A model generated the notes under the pieces. That model ran no database searches, was not told the origin of the DNA, and was given only the letters and a program-made list of their open reading frames with translations. Below are positions 12,779-20,969 of a DNA stretch of 24,752 nt, piece after piece; position 1 is the first letter of the stretch, and every line of letters starts with the position of its first letter. The stretch comes from UBA10133 sp964348455. Its GTDB lineage: Bacteria; Patescibacteriota; Microgenomatia; UBA1400; MFAQ01. The translations under genes were made by a program, and so were the position numbers. The DNA lies in assembly GCA_964348455.1 (NCBI GenBank), contig CAYGCQ010000018.1:1-24752 (forward strand), in the 5' to 3' direction.

Positions 12779-13666
12779 TTATTTACAGCAACAGGTGTCA
12801 GCGTTTGCTCCTCCGGTACAAAATACGTCACCCGCAGGAATGTTCGTTTCCCCTTGACTATTACACGTACCGCTATTTTTCCTACAAGCACTCAGCGTAT
12901 AGCCATATAATCCACACACCTCCGGACAGCTAGTCGGTGCTGGTGTTGGTGTTGGTGTGGGTGTGGGTGTGGGTGTGGGTGTGGGTGTTGGTGTAGGACC
13001 AGGAACAGCACAGCAAACTCTACTTCCTCCTCCGGTACAATACGCATCACCTGCTGAAAAATACTCTTCTCCATTGCTAGCACATTGGTTCGAATTAGCT
13101 CGGCAAGTTCCGCTCACGTAACCCTGAGTTACAACATAATCATTACACGATCCTGGAGTCACACTCACACTTTTCCAGTTAGTTAGATAAGTAGTCAATA
13201 CAACAGAGTTAGATCTGGCCAGTCCCACCGACCAAGTCACATTCGATTCTATTTTTTTAGTATCAGTGTCTAGTGCCCCCCCACTCTCCACGATACTGCC
13301 CGACCCATCTCTCTGCACATCAGAGAGAGTAATCACTCTCGTGTATTTATCGAATACGTTATTTGCTCCCGAAAACCCCCAAACATTGCTCCCTGTTATC
13401 AGGACCCCTGTTCCAGCAGAATTCACAAGACTTGTAAATGCCTGATTTCTAATAGATCTTACTGCTTCAAGCCCTTCACTTGCATACTGGTTTGCAGTCA
13501 TTTGTTCCATAGCCACCCGATTATTATCTAAACCCCTAAGTACCACTGTTACCATACCGGTCGCAAAGATTACAAATAGTCCGACAGCTAGCATCACTTC
13601 CACTACAGAGAACCCCCCATTTAAATGTGAATTCTGAAAAAAATAATGTCGGATCTTTTTCTTCAT
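12779..13666 (-). CDS. PilV-like minor pilin with Thr-Pro linker and two Cys-rich modules
   Basis: A 295-residue prepilin, long for this class. The leader ends NGG (G18), and the mature helix FSVVEVMLAVGLFVIF has Glu5; QYASEGLEAVRSIRNQ is typical of PilV/GspI. Residues about 30-170 are the pilin domain. Module 1 (174-219) has six Cys, 174, 188, 195, 210, 218 and 219. A (Thr-Pro)n linker spans 224-242. Module 2 (247-294) has eight Cys: 247, 251, 261, 268, 283, 292, 293 and 294. The two modules are paralogous: CR, 7 residues to C, 15 to FCTGG or YCTGG, then a terminal CC. They should be disulfide-rich and exposed, perhaps for adhesion. The gene overlaps fimT by 4 nt (ATGA). Confidence 0.8.
   Translation of the reverse strand: MKKKIRHYFFQNSHLNGGFSVVEVMLAVGLFVIFATGMVTVVLRGLDNNRVAMEQMTANQYASEGLEAVRSIRNQAFTSLVNSAGTGVLITGSNVWGFSGANNVFDKYTRVITLSDVQRDGSGSIVESGGALDTDTKKIESNVTWSVGLARSNSVVLTTYLTNWKSVSVTPGSCNDYVVTQGYVSGTCRANSNQCASNGEEYFSAGDAYCTGGGSRVCCAVPGPTPTPTPTPTPTPTPTPTPAPTSCPEVCGLYGYTLSACRKNSGTCNSQGETNIPAGDVFCTGGANADTCCCK
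12936..12995 (-). repeat. Hexanucleotide repeat encoding the Thr-Pro linker
   Basis: Ten consecutive plus-strand hexamers of GGTGTG or close variants (GGTGTT, GGTGCT, GGTGTA) encode Thr-Pro pairs on the minus strand. Since the unit is two codons, slippage would change linker length without shifting the frame. Confidence 0.85.
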
Positions 13667-14112
13667 CTATTTGTCATCCCTTGAGAGTTGATAGTTACTG
13701 TTTTTATGTTATTACCAGCACTTATAGTCACCGTTGTTACAGCACCAGGAACTCCTGTTGCTCGAGCGATATTCAGATCAAGTAAACCTGTGACAGAAAC
13801 ATTACTATTTATTCTAAATTTTTCATCCAAAGATGGATTCCGAGCAGCATAGGAGGCCCCAGAATAAAGTGTCAAAATAGGACTAGTAAAACTAACCCCC
13901 CAATTACTATTCTGCTTTCCAGACATAGCATAGATCCTAGCCTTCTGAATCTGACCAGCCACCTGATCGGCTGCATTAGCCACCGCATTTTGTGTCAAAA
14001 ACCTCGAGTAAAAAACAGCCGAAAAAGTAGTCACTATGGCAATAATTGCCATTACCAGTAGAATCTCTATCATTGTAAATCCCCGTTCATTTTTTAGATT
14101 TATCCTATTCAT
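13663..14112 (-). CDS. FimT/GspH-like minor pilin
   Basis: A 149-residue prepilin. The leader ends ERG, and the mature helix is FTMIEILLVMAIIAIVTTFS with Glu5. The following QVAGQIQKARIYAMSGKQNSNWGVSF is the usual GspH/FimT helix and first strand. The beta domain ends VTTVTISAGNNIKTVTINSQGMT, as in this family. Both ends overlap neighbours by 4 nt (ATGA), so it is translationally coupled to pilC upstream and to the PilV-like gene downstream. Confidence 0.8.
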   Translation of the reverse strand: MNRINLKNERGFTMIEILLVMAIIAIVTTFSAVFYSRFLTQNAVANAADQVAGQIQKARIYAMSGKQNSNWGVSFTSPILTLYSGASYAARNPSLDEKFRINSNVSVTGLLDLNIARATGVPGAVTTVTISAGNNIKTVTINSQGMTNR

Positions 14113-15176
14113 TGCCCCACACTTCCCGTCAAATCATAAATTGGTCCTATGATAGCTAGAGCTAGAAACAGCACCATTCCGGCAATTATCACCAGCAGTA
14201 ACGGCTCAAGTATCGTTGGAAGATTTTTGGCAGTTGAGTCTACCTCATCGGCAAAGAAATTTCCCAAATAAAGAAGTGTCTCATCGAGCTTTCCTGTTTT
14301 TTCACCCACTCCTGCCATTTTAGCAACGATTAGGGGAAGATATTTGTAGTTGCCATTCGACAACTCAGCTTCAATGGACCCACCTTTAGCCACTCTTTTT
14401 ATTAGGGAATGAACATAGTCCTTATATACCAAGTTTGTGGTACTATCTTCGACTGCATGCAACGCAGTTACGATGGGCAGTCCACTTTTCAGCATTAGCC
14501 CCAAGTTACGACAAAAGTTCGCCGCCTCAGTATTTTGGATAAATGGACCAAAGATTGGAAGTTTTAGTAAAAATTTGTGCCAAGTTGGTTTTACTGGTGG
14601 AGATTTTACCAATAGTGAGAAAAGAAATAATACTCCAAAAATAGATGGCACGATTATCAGTCCATAACTTTGCATCAAGACCGACAGCCATAACAAAACG
14701 CGAGTTGGCAATGGTAAGGCCACATCCAAAGAACTAAATAAATTCGCTAGCTGAGGTAATACAAAAAGAGCAATTCCCCCACCCATTATTAAAGCGACTA
14801 CCAAAATTATCTCAGGATAAAGCAAAGCTCCTTTAACCTTTTTATCAAACTCGTATGTTTTTTGAAGTTCTTCTGCCAAAAATTCTAAATTTTTCTCAAG
14901 ATTACCGGACTCCTCACCAATACTAATTAGATTAAGATAAAGTGGGTCAAAGATCTTTGGGTGCTTACTTAATGCTTTTTTTAGCGTTTGGCCGTTGTTT
15001 ATTTCTTTTTCTATCTCTACCAACACACTTTTGAATGCTATGTTGGATGTTTGTGTTCTTAACACCTCAACAGCTTCAGAAAGCGTAATGCCACTTTTTA
15101 TCATTACGGACAGATGTTTCGTAAAAAGCAGCTTATCAAGGAAAGAAACTCTACTGAAAAGTGTTATATTTTTCAT
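14109..15176 (-). CDS. pilC: Type IV pilus inner-membrane platform protein PilC/GspF
   Basis: A 355-residue protein with two T2SSF repeats. The first (about residues 13-135) contains LLFTKHLSVMIKSGITLSEAVEVL and GEESGNLEKNLEFLA; the second (about 215-340) contains FCRNLGLMLKSGLPIVTALHAV and GEKTGKLDETLLYL. Membrane segments lie near 123-146, 170-195 and at the C-terminal end (LLLVIIAGMVLFLALAIIGP). It is shorter than typical PilC (about 400) and lacks most of the N-terminal extension. It anchors the motor ATPase and passes pilins into the fibre. It overlaps the genes on both sides by 4 nt. Confidence 0.9.
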   Translation of the reverse strand: MKNITLFSRVSFLDKLLFTKHLSVMIKSGITLSEAVEVLRTQTSNIAFKSVLVEIEKEINNGQTLKKALSKHPKIFDPLYLNLISIGEESGNLEKNLEFLAEELQKTYEFDKKVKGALLYPEIILVVALIMGGGIALFVLPQLANLFSSLDVALPLPTRVLLWLSVLMQSYGLIIVPSIFGVLFLFSLLVKSPPVKPTWHKFLLKLPIFGPFIQNTEAANFCRNLGLMLKSGLPIVTALHAVEDSTTNLVYKDYVHSLIKRVAKGGSIEAELSNGNYKYLPLIVAKMAGVGEKTGKLDETLLYLGNFFADEVDSTAKNLPTILEPLLLVIIAGMVLFLALAIIGPIYDLTGSVGQ

Positions 15177-16405
15177 TCTTTACTTCCTATTATTACTATC
15201 ACATCATACTCATCACCTACAGCTAATTTATCACCATCGACAATCGAGTACTCAGACAACTTTGTGGTTATTTTTTCATACACTTCTTTTGGGGTACCAT
15301 CTTTTATCTGGATAGTGCTTTTTGTTGTCTCGTCCGTATTTCCAACATCAACAGTCTCAAACCCTTCCGCAAGCATTATGTCTCGAATGCTGGAAGCCAA
15401 TCCCGTTACCCCACTCCCATTCAACACTTGAACCGAATACTTACTTAGGTCTATGACTGCTGCTGGGGTCGCTGTCGGCACCGGGGCAGGTGTAGAAATC
15501 GGAGTAGCCGGCGCTTCATCTCTAGAGTCACCTCCGCTAAGCAACAACCACCCCCCCACTCCAAGAGTGATTACCAAGACCAAAGCCAACACACCCCATA
15601 TCCGTTTTTTATTATTTTTTGGAGCATCTTCTCTAGACTCAACTTCTGTCATCACTGGCTCCTTTTGCTCAGTTAAATTATCCACCTTTTCACTACTGAC
15701 TTCTAAAGGAACTTCCGATACTGGTTCTGGGTTCTTAAACACTAAAATATTTAAAACTTCAGCGTCATCACCTTTGTTTTTTTCTCCAAATGCCTCTTTA
15801 TTTATATCGAAGTTTTCATTATTTAGAACTAAAATTTCAGGGTCAGCCTCTAGATTCCATTTATTTTTTGCATAACCCAACACTACCTCATCTGCAATAT
15901 TCGTATATACGGAATCTACTAACCCGCGCTTTGCAAGTACTGTTAGCGCTTCCAAACCAGCCCACTTTATCAGCAAAACCTCTTCTTTCCAAAGAGATCT
16001 CTGGGCAATTAGGACGCCTACTGGAATCATTAGATTCACTTTTAAACCAGAATCTTTTACTGCTCTAGACACATATCCCAGGAAATCTTTATCCACTGTT
16101 ACGGTTTGAATCCACTTCTCTTTGTCTACCTGCACACTCTTCCAGTCAAAACAGTCATCATGTACGTCTAAGGGGACATGATTTTTTGTTTCCTCCATTA
16201 CATTTTCCCTCGTTAAGGAGTCAGTTTTATTTTCAGGAAAGGAAGCCAAAAAACTCACATCATTTCCTAAAATTATTCTCGTATCAGATGAGCCAAACTT
16301 ATCCTTATTAGACTTAAAAACATCAATTAAATTATTACCACTCCAGTCTACAGAAACCCCATCAAACCACACCTTATCTTTTGTTATGTATACGATTTTC
16401 TTCAT
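15173..16405 (-). CDS. PilM-like protein fused to a membrane helix and LytR_C domain
   Basis: A 410-residue protein between pilB and pilC. Residues 1-200 look like a reduced PilM/GspL actin-like domain: RIILGNDVSFLASFP, ENVMEETKNHVPLDVHDDCFDW and SRAVKDSGLKVNLMIPVGVL resemble the corresponding PilM strands and helices, though clear ATP-binding motifs are missing. Residues 225-268 are a charged linker, 269-289 a membrane helix, 295-318 a Pro/Thr/Ala spacer and 324-407 a LytR_C-type domain (VQVLNGSGVTGLASSIRDIM to YDVIVIIG). In other bacteria cytoplasmic PilM binds separate membrane proteins PilN and PilO. No pilN or pilO lies here, so this chain may combine the jobs (inference). It overlaps pilC by 4 nt and begins 56 nt after pilB. 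Confidence 0.65.
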   Translation of the reverse strand: MKKIVYITKDKVWFDGVSVDWSGNNLIDVFKSNKDKFGSSDTRIILGNDVSFLASFPENKTDSLTRENVMEETKNHVPLDVHDDCFDWKSVQVDKEKWIQTVTVDKDFLGYVSRAVKDSGLKVNLMIPVGVLIAQRSLWKEEVLLIKWAGLEALTVLAKRGLVDSVYTNIADEVVLGYAKNKWNLEADPEILVLNNENFDINKEAFGEKNKGDDAEVLNILVFKNPEPVSEVPLEVSSEKVDNLTEQKEPVMTEVESREDAPKNNKKRIWGVLALVLVITLGVGGWLLLSGGDSRDEAPATPISTPAPVPTATPAAVIDLSKYSVQVLNGSGVTGLASSIRDIMLAEGFETVDVGNTDETTKSTIQIKDGTPKEVYEKITTKLSEYSIVDGDKLAVGDEYDVIVIIGSKE

Positions 16406-16461
16406 GTTTTTAATTACTTATAATGACTACAGCTACAATGTAACATTTTATTCGAATTAAG

Positions 16462-18147
16462 TTATTCACTTTTTACTTCTCTTAATAATTCATCTACTGT
16501 AGTAAGTCCCAGTTTTACTTTTCCAAGTCCATCTTCAACCATCGTCATCATACCCTCATCGACGGCAATTTTCTTTATTTCTGCCGCATCTTTTTTTGCC
16601 ACGATTGCCTCCCTGATTGCCTCAGAAATAGGCATAACTTCATAAATACCAATACGCCCAATATATCCGGTATGCCTACAAACATCACACCCCTTACCGA
16701 AGTAAACTCTCAGACCTTTATCCTTTTTATCAACTTGTTTTTTAAGTAAGTCAGTAGGCAGATCAGCTGACAGTTCAGTAACAGTTTTGATTTCACTCAC
16801 TCGACAGCTCGAACATATTTTTCTTACCAGTCGTTGCGCCACAATCATGTTTACTGACGAAGCCACCAAGAAGGGCTCAACTTTCATTTCCAGCAATCTT
16901 GGAACCGTGGTCGCCGCATCATTAGTATGGAGCGTCGATAGCACCAAATGTCCAGTCAAAGCTGCATTTACCGCTATACTAGCAGTCTCCTCATCTCGAA
17001 TCTCTCCAACTAATATTATGTTTGGATCCTGTCTGACAATTGATTTTAATCCCTCTGCAAATGTCAAACTCGTTTTAGGGTTAACTTGAATCTGGTTCAC
17101 CCCACGTATCTGATACTCTACAGGATCCTCAATCGTCATAATGTTTACATTACGCTTATTTAAAATTTTCATGAAAGCATACATCGTGGTTGTCTTTCCG
17201 GATCCCGTTGGCCCAGTTGAAAGTATCATTCCGTAAGGTTTAGAATACGCAGCTCTCACCTTACTGATATTTTCCTCAGAAAGTCCAAGGTCCAGTAGCG
17301 CAAACTGTCTCATATTACTTGCCAAAAGCCTCATTACAACCCTCTCTCCATGAGTTGCGGGCAGAATAGACACACGAACATCTACATCCTCAACCTCCGG
17401 CACATTAAAGTTAAATTTTCCATCAAGTGCAGATGCGTGTTCGTCGGTGGGCAATCCGGACAGTATCTTTATCCTTGTGACCAACTGACCTTCCAAGTCT
17501 TTTGGCAAAGTAATAATATCCTGAAGCACCCCATCAATCCTAAATCTAAACTGAACAAATTCTTCAAAGGGTTCTACGTGGATATCTGATGCTCTACTTT
17601 GGTAAGCATAGATCATCATTGTATCTACAATCTTAATGATTGGAGCTTCATCCCCATCAGATTTTTTTACTTCATCAGCTGTTTTACTAATTACATCTTC
17701 AAACACCTCAACAGCCTCTTTTCTGTAAGCAAATAAGGCAAAACGAATATCTCTTTCTGTCGCAAAAAAAACTTTTACCTCTCTACTCACTCGCCGCCTC
17801 ACTTGTTCCAGTGTCGCCAAATCATTTGGGTTTTGCATTGCTACATGCACTGTATTTTCATCCTCTAAAAATATTATCACTAGCTTTGACCTAGACATAT
17901 TCTCAGGCAATAAATTAAGAGTGTCTCTCTTCATTACCGTTCTCTCCAGTCGAACAAAGGGAACACCAAGCATGTCAGCTATCAGCATTCCAAGATTCTC
18001 ATCAGATACCAAGTCTCTAGCCAATAGAATTTTGTCTAGACCATCACCGGTCTGCCTACCTTCCACCAAAGCATCATCCAACAAAGCCTGATCAATCAAT
18101 TTCAGATCACTCAATTCTTTATACAGAGACTCACTATCAATAGTCAC
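16462..18147 (-). CDS. pilB: Type IV pilus assembly ATPase PilB/GspE
   Basis: A 561-residue hexameric motor ATPase. Residues 10-140 form the N-terminal T2SSE_N-like domain. The core has Walker A GPTGSGKTT (312-320), the Asp-box IEDPVEYQIRGVNQIQVN (339-356), Walker B ILVGEIRDEE (378-387) and the His-box STLHTND (404-410). A zinc site is formed by C445 and C448 (CSSC) and C487 and C490 (CDVC), which separates PilB/GspE from the retraction ATPase PilT. No pilT is in the window. The start is GTG 18147, six nt after a TATGAT box; no Shine-Dalgarno is visible. It is the first gene of the pilus operon. Confidence 0.93.
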   Translation of the reverse strand: MTIDSESLYKELSDLKLIDQALLDDALVEGRQTGDGLDKILLARDLVSDENLGMLIADMLGVPFVRLERTVMKRDTLNLLPENMSRSKLVIIFLEDENTVHVAMQNPNDLATLEQVRRRVSREVKVFFATERDIRFALFAYRKEAVEVFEDVISKTADEVKKSDGDEAPIIKIVDTMMIYAYQSRASDIHVEPFEEFVQFRFRIDGVLQDIITLPKDLEGQLVTRIKILSGLPTDEHASALDGKFNFNVPEVEDVDVRVSILPATHGERVVMRLLASNMRQFALLDLGLSEENISKVRAAYSKPYGMILSTGPTGSGKTTTMYAFMKILNKRNVNIMTIEDPVEYQIRGVNQIQVNPKTSLTFAEGLKSIVRQDPNIILVGEIRDEETASIAVNAALTGHLVLSTLHTNDAATTVPRLLEMKVEPFLVASSVNMIVAQRLVRKICSSCRVSEIKTVTELSADLPTDLLKKQVDKKDKGLRVYFGKGCDVCRHTGYIGRIGIYEVMPISEAIREAIVAKKDAAEIKKIAVDEGMMTMVEDGLGKVKLGLTTVDELLREVKSE

Positions 18148-18153
18148 ATATTA

Positions 18154-18159
18154 ATCATA
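18154..18159 (-). promoter_or_regulatory. -10 box of the pilus operon, leaderless type
   Basis: TATGAT on the minus strand ends 6 nt before GTG 18147. No clear -35 box is seen. The 97-nt spacer to the kinase gene must hold both divergent promoters; I see no convincing box for the kinase. Confidence 0.35.
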
Positions 18160-18244
18160 ACATTCAAGCGAAATTTTCACCCCGCAAGCTGAAAACCAAT
18201 CAAAAAAAAGGTATCATGAAATATCACCATCTAACACAAACAAC

Positions 18245-20548
18245 TTGGAAATTATTAGTAAAAATAATAGGGTTTTTAAAGCCAAGCTAATCGCCGAAGA
18301 TATCGCTGCATCAGACGTTAAAAGATTTACGTTTCACTTGGAAGAACCATTTTTATTCGATCCTTGGCAATATGTCTGGGTAGAAATACAAGATCTTCAA
18401 TACCCCGATATTCATGGAAATCGTCGGGCTTTCTCGATCTTCAACACAAAAAATGTCTCGAACAACATCGAAATAATTGCTAGACAAAGCGAAAGTGGCT
18501 ACAAAAAAAATCTTTTTTCTCTTAATGTGGGAGCAGAAGTTATTATCCATGGACCATTTGGTAGTAGTTTTACCATTGACGGAAACAACAACAGAGATAT
18601 ATTCATGATTGCTGGGGGCACAGGTATTGTCAGTTTCATAAAGCTTATAAAGACTATTCGCAACTATTCAAATCCCCAAAAATGTTTTCTCTATTACATC
18701 AACTCTAGTCCTGATAGCACTCCTTTTTTATCAGAACTACTTGAATTAAAAAATCAAAATAACTTTTTTGACTATTTAGTACTTTATCGTCACTTAACGA
18801 CTGCTGACATAGAAGAACACATCGTCAACCTCAGAAACAACCCACGGTGGATGATATCAGGACCACAAGATATGGTTGATCATTCTTATAATTTACTATC
18901 TAATTATGGAGTAGACCGGCAAAATCTGGAATTTGAAAATTTTTACCCTACCAATGCTGATAGCCTGACTTTTTCACAGATACAAAGCCAACTAAAAGAA
19001 AATAATATATTTTTTCAAGCGCTCGAAAATAGCACTAACCACACTATCATTACTGACACTAATGGAATAGTTCTCTATGCCAACAAAGCTGCCCAAAATA
19101 TTACTGGGTTCACGTCTGAAGAAATGTACGGTAACACCCCAAGGCTTTGGGGGGGGATGATGGAGCCTGAGTTTTATCAAAAGTTATGGAAAAAAAAGAA
19201 AGAAGGAAAAAACTTTGATACGGAAATACTAAACAGGCGAAAAAATGGAGAAACTTATACAGCCATTGCCCATATCTCACCAATTAAAAACTCGAGCAAC
19301 AATGTCATAGGATTCATCGGAACTGAGGAGGATATTACAAGCCGAATAACCTTCGAAACCGAAATTGTCAAAAAAAATGCAGAATACTCAGACCAAAAAC
19401 AAGCAATGTTAAATGTCCTTGAAGACATCCAGGATGAAAAAAACTTAACTAAATCTATCAACAAAAAGCTAGAACTGGCCAAACAATCAGCCAAAATGGG
19501 TATTTGGGAGTGGGACATTCAGACGGATACCTACTCCTGGGATGATCGAATGTACAAACTTTTCGGAATAGAAAAAAATGAATCTGTAGTAAACAGAAAA
19601 ACTTGGACCAAAAGCATCGACCCTAAAGACTTCGATTCAAGGAACAGTGTCATACAAGACGCCTTAGATGGAGCATACTATTTTACGATTTCTTTCAAAA
19701 TAATATGGCCAAACAACTCAACCCACTATATCCAAGAATATGGAATAGTCGAAACAGATGAGAATAAAAACCCGATTAAAGTAATAGGATCCAACTTTGA
19801 CATCACGAGAGAAAAAGAAATAGATCGGATGAAAACCGAGTTTATATCCCTTGCTTCCCACCAGCTTCGTACTCCAATCTCAGCCATAAAATGGTTTTCC
19901 GAAATGCTTCTGGACGGAGATGCGGGAGAGTTAAACGAAGAGCAAGCAGCCTTTACAAGAAACATCTCTGAATCCAATGAACGAATGATTAAGCTTGTAA
20001 GCTCCTTACTAAACATTTCCAGGATTGAATCAGGCAGACTGATAGTATCACCCAAGCCAACAGACCTCACAGCCGTCGTAAAATCAGTCATCCAAGAGAT
20101 AATTCCTGAAGTTGAAACAAAAAAACAAAAACTGACACTAATCATTGATCCAAAAATTCCTATTATCAATATTGACCCAGACTTGATCTCTGAAGTTTAC
20201 TCAGACCTAATTTCAAATGCATCTAAGTACTCAAATGAAAACGGTAAAATTGAAATTAACATTTCAATCAAAGACGACAAGGTAATATCTCAAGTGGTAG
20301 ACAGCGGGTGCGGAATCCCCGAGAAGGATAAACCAAGAATCTTTGAAAAGTTCTTTAGAAGCGATAAGGGGGTAAAATTAAGCACCGAAGGTAACGGCCT
20401 AGGTCTTTACCTTATTAAAGCTATAGTCGAGGTGTCGGGTGGCAAGATTTGGTTCGAGTCAGTGGAAGACAAGGGTTCAAAATTTTACTTCACTTTACCC
20501 ACCAAAGGCTCTCAAGCCCAACCTGGAGAAGTAACTCTCACCCGATAG
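18245..20548 (+). CDS. Cytoplasmic histidine kinase with N-terminal ferredoxin-reductase domain (FNR-PAS-PAS-HisKA-HATPase)
   Basis: A 767-residue protein without membrane helices. Residues 8-235 form a full FNR-type module: flavin motif RAFS (61-64), GPFGSSF (103-109), NAD(P)-binding AGGTGIVSF (123-131) and the C-terminal SGPQDMV (205-211), where the usual CGP Cys is Ser. PAS domains follow at about 253-372 (NHTIITDTNGIVLYANKAA) and 412-525 (GIWEWDIQTDTYSWDD, ending GSNFDITREKE). The kinase has His539 in ASHQLRTP, the N-box Asn658 (SNASKYS), G1 (D686, G688, G690) and G2 GNGLG (716-720). It should autophosphorylate His539 and pass the phosphate to a receiver, probably the next gene. The reductase domain suggests sensing of NAD(P)H or redox state (inference). 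The start TTG 18245 is the only in-frame start before the domain; an ATG at 18216 with AAAGG before it is in another frame. Confidence 0.85.
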   Translation: MEIISKNNRVFKAKLIAEDIAASDVKRFTFHLEEPFLFDPWQYVWVEIQDLQYPDIHGNRRAFSIFNTKNVSNNIEIIARQSESGYKKNLFSLNVGAEVIIHGPFGSSFTIDGNNNRDIFMIAGGTGIVSFIKLIKTIRNYSNPQKCFLYYINSSPDSTPFLSELLELKNQNNFFDYLVLYRHLTTADIEEHIVNLRNNPRWMISGPQDMVDHSYNLLSNYGVDRQNLEFENFYPTNADSLTFSQIQSQLKENNIFFQALENSTNHTIITDTNGIVLYANKAAQNITGFTSEEMYGNTPRLWGGMMEPEFYQKLWKKKKEGKNFDTEILNRRKNGETYTAIAHISPIKNSSNNVIGFIGTEEDITSRITFETEIVKKNAEYSDQKQAMLNVLEDIQDEKNLTKSINKKLELAKQSAKMGIWEWDIQTDTYSWDDRMYKLFGIEKNESVVNRKTWTKSIDPKDFDSRNSVIQDALDGAYYFTISFKIIWPNNSTHYIQEYGIVETDENKNPIKVIGSNFDITREKEIDRMKTEFISLASHQLRTPISAIKWFSEMLLDGDAGELNEEQAAFTRNISESNERMIKLVSSLLNISRIESGRLIVSPKPTDLTAVVKSVIQEIIPEVETKKQKLTLIIDPKIPIINIDPDLISEVYSDLISNASKYSNENGKIEINISIKDDKVISQVVDSGCGIPEKDKPRIFEKFFRSDKGVKLSTEGNGLGLYLIKAIVEVSGGKIWFESVEDKGSKFYFTLPTKGSQAQPGEVTLTR

Positions 20549-20589
20549 CTAATCAAAAAGACTTATTATTAAAACCAAAATACAAACAA

Positions 20590-20955
20590 ATGCAAAAAAT
20601 ACTAATTGCTGAAGATGACAGGTTCCTCGCAGCTGCCTACAACGCTAAACTTAATAAGGCCGGATACGAAACTATGATTGCCTCTGATGGAGATCATGCC
20701 CTGGAAATCTTAAAAAATTTTACGCCCGACCTAATTTTACTAGACCTAATTATGCCAAACAAAAATGGATTTATAGTTTTAGAAAATATTTCAAAAGATC
20801 CCATTTTGTCAAAAATACCTATCTTTGTCTTGACAAACCTTAGTCAAAAAGAAGACGAAGATAGAGCACGGCAACTAGGAGCTAAAGAGTTTATAGTTAA
20901 GACGACTATTGACCCCAAAGGTCTTCTAGAAAAAATAAACCAATTCCTCAGTTAG
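20590..20955 (+). CDS. Single-domain response regulator, partner of the reductase-kinase
   Basis: A 121-residue CheY-like receiver from ATG 20590; the frame is open further upstream, but that part overlaps the kinase gene and is not receiver sequence. Key residues: Asp9 and Asp10, Asp52 in LLDLIMP (phosphoacceptor), Thr82 in VLTN and Lys104 in FIVKT. It has no output domain. It lies 41 nt after the kinase gene on the same strand, so it is the likely phosphate acceptor. It is close in build to the receiver at 10485-10853 on the far side of the pilus genes, and may act on pilus proteins or by phosphate relay. It converges with the antiporter gene, only 14 nt apart. Confidence 0.88.
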   Translation: MQKILIAEDDRFLAAAYNAKLNKAGYETMIASDGDHALEILKNFTPDLILLDLIMPNKNGFIVLENISKDPILSKIPIFVLTNLSQKEDEDRARQLGAKEFIVKTTIDPKGLLEKINQFLS

Positions 20956-20969
20956 GTGTGTGGAGATAG

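Noticed and set aside
12892..13083. Minus-strand frame rich in His-Pro/His-Gln repeats
   Set aside because: It is the hexamer repeat of the PilV-like gene read in another frame.
15453..15875. A 140-residue plus-strand frame opposite the PilM-like gene
   Set aside because: A shadow of the minus-strand gene; the composition mirrors its codon pattern and there is no start signal.
18216..18287. ATG with an AAAGG ribosome-binding site just upstream of the kinase gene
   Set aside because: The frame stops after 24 codons and does not join the reductase domain. It could be a short leader peptide, but nothing else supports that.
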